A DNA stretch of 64,000 nucleotides. Origin: Rhodanobacteraceae bacterium (GTDB taxonomy: Bacteria; Pseudomonadota; Gammaproteobacteria; Xanthomonadales; SZUA-5). The DNA lies in NCBI GenBank assembly GCA_016713135.1, contig JADJPR010000003.1, forward strand, positions 62,001-126,000, given 5' to 3'. The notes beneath the pieces are model-generated. The model searched no databases and had not been told where the DNA came from. It saw only the letters and a list, made by a program, of their open reading frames with translations. Of this stretch, positions 57,608 through 64,000 are shown in pieces; position 1 is the stretch's first letter, and every line of letters starts with the position of its first letter. A program made the position numbers and the translations under genes.

Positions 57608-60600
57608 GTGAAATCGGCGCAGCGCCGTCTGCGCCGGCTGCGCCGCTGGCTGTCGGCGAGCGTCGCCGCATTGCTCGTGAGCGCTGCAGCGCTGATGGCG
57701 TCGGGACGGCTGCTGGTTCCCTGGTTGATCGACTCGCCGGAACAGGTCGCTGGCTGGCTCAGCGAGCGGATCGGGCGCAGTGTCGAGCTGGAATCGGTTT
57801 CGGCCTATTGGGATGGCCCCGGCCCGGTGTTGGACCTCGGCGGATTGAAGATCTCCGCGATGGCCGGGGAGCAAGCCGCGATCACCCTCGGTCGTGCCCG
57901 GGTCCATACCGATGTGTACGCGCTGCTGCTCCCCGGAAGACATTTGATCCGCGACTTCCTGCTGGTGGATGCCAGCCTGGCGCTGGTGCGCGAGACCGAT
58001 GGCAGGGTCACGCTGGAGGGGTTCGGGCGCAGCGTGCCTGGTGGCCAGGGGCTCTCTCAATGGCTCGGCCGGGTCGGGCACGTCGGCCTTAGCGGCGGGC
58101 GCCTGGGCCTGGTCGACCGCGCCAGCGGGCGCAGCTTCGAACTGGATGCGGTCGAACTCCGGATGCGCCAGCAGGGCGACCGGCTGACGCTGGGACTGGA
58201 GCGACACGCGGCGGTCGGCGACGGCCGGCTGAGGGTCGTGCTGGAACAGCGCGGGCCGTTGCAGTGGCCGCCGCGCGACGCAGAGCTGTACCTGGAGGCC
58301 GCCCGCTTCCCGATCGCCGATCTCGGTGGCCTGAGCGCGGCCTTCGATATCCAGGTGCGTACAGGTGTCCTCGACGGCCAACAATGGACCGGCTGGCGCG
58401 AGCGCGGATTGGCGTCCTCGGTGGGCGACTGGCAGGTGCAGGGTCTGGTGCTCTCGGCACCCGGTTTCGACTGGACCGACGGTGGCATTGTCGAGCCAAA
58501 CCTGCATCTCGAGGCGGGGCGCCTGGTCCTCGATGGTCGCGACGATGGAACGGGCTTCGTGGCCGACATCCAGCTCAGGGCCGGCGAAGACGGCGCGGCA
58601 CCGGAGACTGCAATCAGCTTGCGAATGCCGCACGGAGGCGGTGTGCGGGTGACTGCGAGCGATTTATCCTTGGCGGTGCTCGCGGGCACGGCGCAATTGG
58701 TCTCGGCACTCCCGTCGAAGCTGCGGTCGGGGCTGTATGTCGCCCAGCCGCAGGGCGTGATCCGCGAACTGATGGCCCGTGTCGAGGATGGCCGCTGGCA
58801 GGTGCACGCCGATGTCGCGGATGTCTCGCTGCGCCCGGCCGCGCCACGCTGGCCCGCGGTACAAGACCTCGACCTCAACCTCTCCGGCGGACGCGGCGGG
58901 CGTCGTTGTCCGGGTGAACGCGGATGCCATGCAATTCGCCATCCCCGGAGTTTTCCGGGAGCCGGTCGACGTGGCATCGCTCGACGGGCTGGCAGGCATC
59001 TACGCGAGCGCCGGGGGGTGGACCACCGAAGTACCGATCGCGCGCGTCCAGGGCGTTGGTTTCGCCGCTGACCTGGCGTTGCGAGTCGACCAGGATCCGG
59101 ACAGCGGCCCCCTGCTGCAGGCTGTTGCGCACGTGCCGGGCGCCGAGATCGAGGCCGCCAAGGCCTTCTGGGCGATCAACAGGATGCCGCCGCGGACAGT
59201 CCAGTGGCTGGACGCGGCGCTCGGCGTCGGTCACGTCGACACCGGCCAGGTGGTGTTCCGCGGCGCCCTGCGTGACTGGCCATTCGTCGACCACCAGGGG
59301 CGTTTCGAGGCGCGCTTCGCGGTCTCTGGCGCCGGCCTTGACTACCACCCGGACTGGCCCGCGGCCCAGGACCTGAGCGCGGAAGGCGCGTTCATCAATT
59401 CCAGCATGGTGATCGATTCGGCCACGGGAACCTTGCTCGGCAATCGCGTGGTGCGCGGTCGCGGCGGCATCCCGGCGATGAAGGATCCGATCCTCGAACT
59501 CGATCTCGGTGGGGTCGGCGACGCCGCGAACTGGCTGCAGCTGATGAAGGCCTCGCCTTTGCGGCGCAGCCATGCGGACGTCCTGTTCGGCATGGACATG
59601 CGCGGACCGGCCTCGGTGGACGCGAAGATCATCATTCCTTTGCGGCCGGACCTGGGCCGCAGCAGCGTGGAAGGCAAGGCGCTGCTGGATGGAATCGCAT
59701 TCAGCGACACCAAGTGGGACCTGGAATTCGCCGAGGTGCGCGGCCGCGCTGACTTCAGCGATTCGGGCTTCGCCGCCGATCGCCTGACGCTGGACCTTGG
59801 TGGCCACGGCGGCGAGTTGTCGCTGGCGGTTGGCGCATTCAGCTCCGACCCGGCGCTGCAGGTGGAGGCCGCGCTGCATGGGCAGGTATCGGCGCAGGCA
59901 CTGTTCGGGCATCACGCCCAACTGGCGACAATCCTTGGCCAGGTCTCCGGCAGCGCCGCCTGGGATGTCGATGTCAAGGTGCCGCGCAAGCTGCTGAATG
60001 GCGCACCGGTGCGCTCGCAGATCCGCTACCGTTCGGATCTTGTGGGCATCGCGGTCGCGTTCCCGACGCCGCTCGGCAAGCCGGCCGAGACCCGGTTGCC
60101 GCTGCAACTGATGGTCGAACTGTCATCCGACGAGGCGGTCGCGCCCCAACTGCGCCTGGACCTCGGCGACCGCGCGCGGCTGCTGGCCGTGGTCGGAACG
60201 CGCACTTCGGATTTCCGCGGGCAACTCCAGCTCGGAGCGGAGGTCCCGCGAGACCTGCCGGCGCGCGGCCTGCGCGTGTCCGGTCGTGCGGACGAGATCG
60301 ACGTGGCCGGCTGGGCCGGTTGGGTATTCGCGACGACCACCGGAGCGCCTGGGGATGCTGTGCTGTCCGATATCGATGTCGGCATTGGTGGGGCAGACCA
60401 CCTGCGCCTCGATCGCAGCGAAGGCCCTTGGGTCCTGCATCTGGACGGGCCCACTGCCGCGGGACAGGTGCGTTTCGAGGGCGAGGGCGAGCGCCCGGCC
60501 GCGGTGGTCGCCCAGTTCGAGCGCTTGCACCTGCCTGAGCCGGGGGCGGGCGTCGGCGAGATGTCGATCACGCCAGCCATGGTGCCGACCTTGCATTTGT

Positions 60601-61469
60601 GGGTTCGCGACCTGCGCATCGGCGATGCACAGCTCGGCGAGGCGCGCCTGGAGGCCTTCGCCAGCGACGGCGGACTGCGCGTGGACCTGCTTGAAGCGCG
60701 CTCGCCGCATTTGCAGATCCACGCCAGCGGCGATTGGTCGATGACGGCCGGTGGCGCCCAGTCGCGCTTCAAGATCCGCATGGTCGCGGAGGATCTGGGG
60801 CGGATGCTGAGCGGACTCGGTTTCGCCGGGGTCATTGCCGGCGGCCAGACGCTTGCGGAGATCGACGCCCACTGGCGCGGCGCTCCCTACGCCTTCGCGC
60901 TGGAGCGGCTCAGCGGATTCATCGATGTGTCGATCGGCCAGGGGCGCTTCCTCGATGTCGACCCCGGCGCCGGGCGGATCTTCGGATTGCTGTCGCTGCG
61001 TGAGTTGCCGCGTCGCCTGACCCTGGATTTCCGCGACCTGTTCCAGACCGGCATGAGTTTCGATCGCATCGAAGGCCGCTTCCAGCTCGCTGACGGCAAT
61101 GCCTGGACCGAGAACCTGACGGTCCGCGGGCCGGCAGCGGATATCCTGATCATCGGTCGCACCGGCCTGGCGTCGCGCGACTACGACCAGCAGGTCATGG
61201 TGGCGCCGCATGTTTCAGGCATGCTGCCGGTCATCGGCGGTCTCGCTGCAGGACCGGTGGGCGCCGCGGCAGGCTTCCTGGCGCAGGGCATGGTGACCCA
61301 GGGCGACGACATCGAGAGTTCTTCACGGGTTCACTACAGCATCGCCGGATCATGGGAGAAGCCCGTGGTGGCGCGCCTGACCCCGGTGCGTCCGGATGCG
61401 CCGGTGCGTCGGCGCGAGAGCAGCCCGCCGGGGCGGGCTTGGTGTTCCCCTCGCCGCTCGGGCCACTAG
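57608..61469 (+). pseudogene. yhdP: YhdP/TIGR02099-family AsmA-like lipid-transport protein, single-base frameshift
   Basis: Together the two frames encode a protein of about 1290 residues, the usual YhdP size. It starts (GTG, GAGG six bases upstream) with a basic stretch and one membrane anchor (SASVAALLVSAAALMASGRL), then a long periplasmic beta-groove. The first frame ends correctly at DLDLNLSGG and the next begins VVVRVNADAMQFAIPGVF. Removing one G from the GGG at 58898-58900 restores an uninterrupted LSGGRGGVVVRVN. YhdP bridges phospholipid movement to the outer membrane. This is either a homopolymer sequencing error or a recent mutation; everything else is intact. Confidence 0.85.
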
Positions 61470-61564
61470 CAGGTGGGCTCGCTTGAAGTAGGCTAAGCTC
61501 GAAAGCGCGGCGCAGGTGGCGCGGCGAGAATCTGGATGTTGCCGAAGGTGGGTGGACACATACG

Positions 61565-62365
61565 ATGATCGACCTGCATTGCCATCTGTTGCCGGGCATC
61601 GATGACGGCGCCAAGGACCTGGCCACCTCACTGGAGATGGCGCGGGTGGCCGTGGCCGATGGCATCCATACGATTGCCTGCACTCCGCACATCTACCCGG
61701 GTTTGTACGAGAACGACGCTGCTGGCATTCGTCGGGGCATCGCCGCGCTGCAGAGGGAGCTGGACCATGCCGGCATCGCGCTGAAACTGGTCGAGGGCGC
61801 CGATGTGCACCTGACGCCAGACTTGGTGGCCGGGATCAAGGCCGACCGCATTCCGCGCCTGAACCGCACGCGCTATCTGTTGCTGGAACCGCCACACCAC
61901 GTCGCACCGCCGCGCTTCGAGGAGCAGGTGTTCAACCTGCAGGCGCATGGATTCGTACCCTTGATCACGCATCCGGAACGGCTGACGTGGATCGAGGACA
62001 ACTACCCGATGTTCCTGCGCCTTGCGCGCGCCGGCGCCTGGCTGCAGATCACGGCCGGCGCGTTGACCGGCCGCTTCGGCCGGCGGCCGAAGTACTGGTC
62101 GCAACGACTGCTCGACGAAGGTCCGGTGCACATCATTGCCAGCGACGCGCACAGCGTGCACCGGCGCCCGCCCTTGCTGGCCGAGGCGCAGGTGGCCGCA
62201 GCGAGGCAGGTCGGCGACGACGAGGCCTGGGCGCTGGTGCGTGAACGGCCACAGGCGGTGCTGAAGAATCTTGCCCCGGAAGCGCTGCACCCTGCCACCC
62301 GACCTCCGGCGGGACTCGTCGCCAGAACGACCGGGTTTGTGCGGCGATGGCTGGGTCGCGGATAA
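61565..62365 (+). CDS. CpsB/YwqE-type PHP-domain tyrosine-protein phosphatase
   Basis: A 266-residue metal-dependent phosphatase of the PHP fold. MIDLHCHLLPGIDDGAKDL supplies the first metal ligands; ACTPHIYPGLYENDAAGIRR, LITHPERLTWIEDN and HIIASDAHSVHRRPP supply the rest. In capsule systems it removes phosphate from the tyrosine-rich tail of the Wzc-type kinase. It directly precedes Wza- and Wzc-type genes, which supports that role. The start lies about 95 bases after yhdP. Confidence 0.92.
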   Translation: MIDLHCHLLPGIDDGAKDLATSLEMARVAVADGIHTIACTPHIYPGLYENDAAGIRRGIAALQRELDHAGIALKLVEGADVHLTPDLVAGIKADRIPRLNRTRYLLLEPPHHVAPPRFEEQVFNLQAHGFVPLITHPERLTWIEDNYPMFLRLARAGAWLQITAGALTGRFGRRPKYWSQRLLDEGPVHIIASDAHSVHRRPPLLAEAQVAAARQVGDDEAWALVRERPQAVLKNLAPEALHPATRPPAGLVARTTGFVRRWLGRG

Positions 62366-62394
62366 TGCCCAAATGTGAAATGGAGATGCCCTTG

Positions 62395-63108
62395 ATGTTC
62401 CTCAGAGTCTGCCTGTGCCTTGCGCTGCTCTGCCTCGCTGCCTGTGCTGGCGACGGCATGCGCGACGTGCGCGACGGCCGTGCGCGGATGGTGACCACGA
62501 CCGACACCTTGCGACCACCAGACACCACAGGTGCCACCGGCGCCTACGAGGGGGTTTCCGAATACCGGCTCGGCGCGCGCGATGTACTTGATATCGAGGT
62601 CTACCAGATGGCCGAATTGACCCGCCGGGTGCGAGTCAATTCGAAGGGCATGATCTCTCTGCCACTTCTTGGACCGATCAAGGCGGTCGGAAAGACCGCG
62701 TCGGAACTCGAAGACGAGATCACCAGGTTGCTCGCGGACGACTTCCTCCAGGATCCGCAGGTCACGGTGTTCGTCGCCGAGTACACCAGCCAGCAGATCA
62801 CCGTCGAAGGTGCCGTCAATGCCCCGGGGATCTACCCGCTGAACGGAAAGACCAGCTTGCTGCAGGCGATCGTGCGTGCTGGCGGCGTCAGCGAGTACGC
62901 CAACCCGCGCGGCATCATCATCTTTCGCGTGATCGACGGCCAGCGCATGGCGGCGGTGTTCGACCTGCGCGAGATCCGCGGCGGCAATGCGGAGGATCCG
63001 CAGGTCTATGGCGACGATCTGATCGTCATCGATGAATCGGGGTCGAAATCGGCCTGGCGGACCCTGCTCGGCGCGATGCCCGTACTGGGCATGTTCCGCG
63101 TCTTCTGA
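62395..63108 (+). CDS. Wza/GumB-type polysaccharide export lipoprotein
   Basis: About 237 residues. The signal peptide MFLRVCLCLALLCLAAC ends in an LAAC lipobox. A polysaccharide export domain follows (YRLGARDVLDIEVYQMAELT, NSKGMISLPLLGPIKAVGKT), then a SLBB segment (ITVEGAVNAPGIYPLNGKTS). It should form the outer-membrane export channel. The chosen ATG has GGAG nine bases upstream; ATGs at 62386 and 62380 are in frame. It overlaps nothing but follows the phosphatase gene by 29 bases. Confidence 0.9.
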   Translation: MFLRVCLCLALLCLAACAGDGMRDVRDGRARMVTTTDTLRPPDTTGATGAYEGVSEYRLGARDVLDIEVYQMAELTRRVRVNSKGMISLPLLGPIKAVGKTASELEDEITRLLADDFLQDPQVTVFVAEYTSQQITVEGAVNAPGIYPLNGKTSLLQAIVRAGGVSEYANPRGIIIFRVIDGQRMAAVFDLREIRGGNAEDPQVYGDDLIVIDESGSKSAWRTLLGAMPVLGMFRVF

Positions 63109-63144
63109 ACAGTCCGCGCCAGCGATCCATTTCCGGAGCAAGAC

Positions 63145-64000
63145 ATGCAGGATGCAGTACCCAACCATGACCCGGCTCGTGGGAATCTCCCCGCGGCGTT
63201 GCCTTCCCGTAGCCAGCAACTGGCCCTGCTGGATCCGCGCACGCAGGCCCTGTCCACTTTGCTGCGCGGCGGCGGTGGGGAAGGGGACCAGGATGAGGGC
63301 GGTCTCGACCTGCTGAAGTACTGGCATGTCATCGTCAAGCGCAAGTGGACGGTGCTCAGCGTTTTCGTGATCGTGCTGCTGACCGGCGTGATGATGACGA
63401 TGCTGACCACGCCGATGTACCGTGCCACGGCGACCGTGCAGATCGAGCGCCAGGCCGCGCGGGTAGTCAATGTGCCAGGCATGGAGCCGATCGAAGGCAT
63501 CTACGACTTCGAATTCTACGAAACCCAGTTCCAGTTGCTGCGCAGCCGATCGATGGCCGAGAAGGTCGCCGCGGGCCTCGATCCTGAGGACCCCGTGTTC
63601 GCGGTCATGAGCGCTCCGTCGCCGATGGCCAAGCTGATGCAGATCGTCCTTGGCTTCGGCGATGACGATGGCGCCAGGTCGATCCCGGAACAGAAGCGCC
63701 AGGATCTGGTCAATCTGGTGCGCTACGGCCTGACCGTGGAGCCGGTACCGAGGTCGCGCCTGGTACGCCTGCATTTCGACAGCCCGGAAGCCGCGTTGTC
63801 GGCAACCATCGCCAACGCGGTGGCCACCGGTTTCATCGAGTCCAACATGGAACGGCGGATCGACAACAGCTCCTACGCGCGTGAGTTTCTCGAAGATCGC
63901 CTGGAGCAGGTCAAGCTAAAGCTCCAGGACTCCGAGCAGGCCCTAGCCGACTATGCGCAAAAAGAGCAGATCATCAATATCGAGGGTCGCGAGACGATGC
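63145..64000 (+). CDS. Wzc/GumC-type chain-length determinant or tyrosine kinase, cut by window edge
   Basis: 285 codons are visible; the frame is open to the right edge. A cytoplasmic N-terminus with a Gly-rich patch (LLRGGGGEGDQDEG) precedes a Wzz domain: LLKYWHVIVKRKWTVLSVFV, a membrane helix, then PMYRATATVQIERQAARVV. A coiled coil starts near residue 245 (FLEDRLEQVKLKLQDSEQAL). The C-terminal kinase domain, if present, lies outside the window. GGAG is six bases before the ATG. With the upstream phosphatase it forms the expected Tyr-phosphorylation control pair of a capsule or exopolysaccharide locus. Confidence 0.9.
   Translation, partial: MQDAVPNHDPARGNLPAALPSRSQQLALLDPRTQALSTLLRGGGGEGDQDEGGLDLLKYWHVIVKRKWTVLSVFVIVLLTGVMMTMLTTPMYRATATVQIERQAARVVNVPGMEPIEGIYDFEFYETQFQLLRSRSMAEKVAAGLDPEDPVFAVMSAPSPMAKLMQIVLGFGDDDGARSIPEQKRQDLVNLVRYGLTVEPVPRSRLVRLHFDSPEAALSATIANAVATGFIESNMERRIDNSSYAREFLEDRLEQVKLKLQDSEQALADYAQKEQIINIEGRETM

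Noticed and set aside
58880..58910. Programmed frameshift in yhdP
   Set aside because: No slippery heptamer or downstream pseudoknot is evident; loss of one G in a G-run explains it more simply.

Overview
The window is high-GC DNA from a gammaproteobacterium, most likely of the Xanthomonadales (Lysobacterales). The evidence is gene order: gshB beside a complete type IV pilus chemotaxis cluster (pilG-pilH-pilI-pilJ-chpA-chpB-chpC), followed by holA-nadD-rsfS-rlmH-maf-rng-yhdP, plus algH-ruvX-pyrR-pyrB-pyrC', ftsE-ftsX, rpoH, secB-gpsA, a class A RNase P RNA and a DUF1800/DUF1501 pair. I saw no rRNA, tRNA or CRISPR array. Species cannot be fixed from the sequence alone.

Layout. 1-5.2 kb: a truncated TPR/GT41-type O-GlcNAc transferase, the ftsE-ftsX division operon, a two-receiver response regulator, a cluster of GTAG-type REP palindromes, and ung. 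5.2-8.5 kb: rpoH behind a perfect CIRCE operator, a 270-bp inverted-repeat element, secB, and a gpsA copy broken by an internal deletion. 8.5-15.3 kb: a secreted protein with a 9-residue repeat tail, a VWA/CoxE protein and an orphan duplicated ABC permease flanked by two copies of a 63-bp repeat. 15.4-20.1 kb: an SBBP-type gene remnant, an iron-type TonB receptor with a Fur-like box and a 42-residue membrane peptide, a QEGLA-motif (DUF1704) putative metallopeptidase, and rnpB. 20.3-28.5 kb: a large secreted beta-propeller protein, a NodU/TobZ carbamoyltransferase, an FNR-type regulator with a receiver protein, an IS200-type insertion and several repeat families. 28.5-38.6 kb: pyrimidine genes, DUF1800/DUF1501, and tonB-gshB. 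38.7-52.5 kb: the Pil-Chp chemosensory system. 52.5-64 kb: a housekeeping operon, then the start of a polysaccharide export locus (tyrosine phosphatase, Wza-type lipoprotein, Wzc/GumC-type chain-length protein, truncated at the right edge).

Function. The main coherent module is the twitching-motility chemosensory array: membrane receptor PilJ, adaptors PilI and ChpC, hybrid kinase ChpA, receivers PilG and PilH, and methylesterase ChpB. No adjacent methyltransferase (pilK) is present. ChpA and ChpB linkers share an acidic-hydrophobic short motif that may be a docking sequence. Heat-shock control appears layered, because rpoH carries an HrcA operator.

Non-coding DNA is unusually structured. 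Many intergenic gaps hold large imperfect palindromes whose arms are tandem copies of a short word, with a different word in different gaps (TGTTGG, GGACGCAAA, GAGGGCAC, GAGTGGTGAGTAAT, GGGGCAGG). MITE-like elements and an IS200-type element accompany them. Three protein-coding genes carry frame disruptions (gpsA, yhdP, DUF1800), so real decay and assembly error must both be considered.
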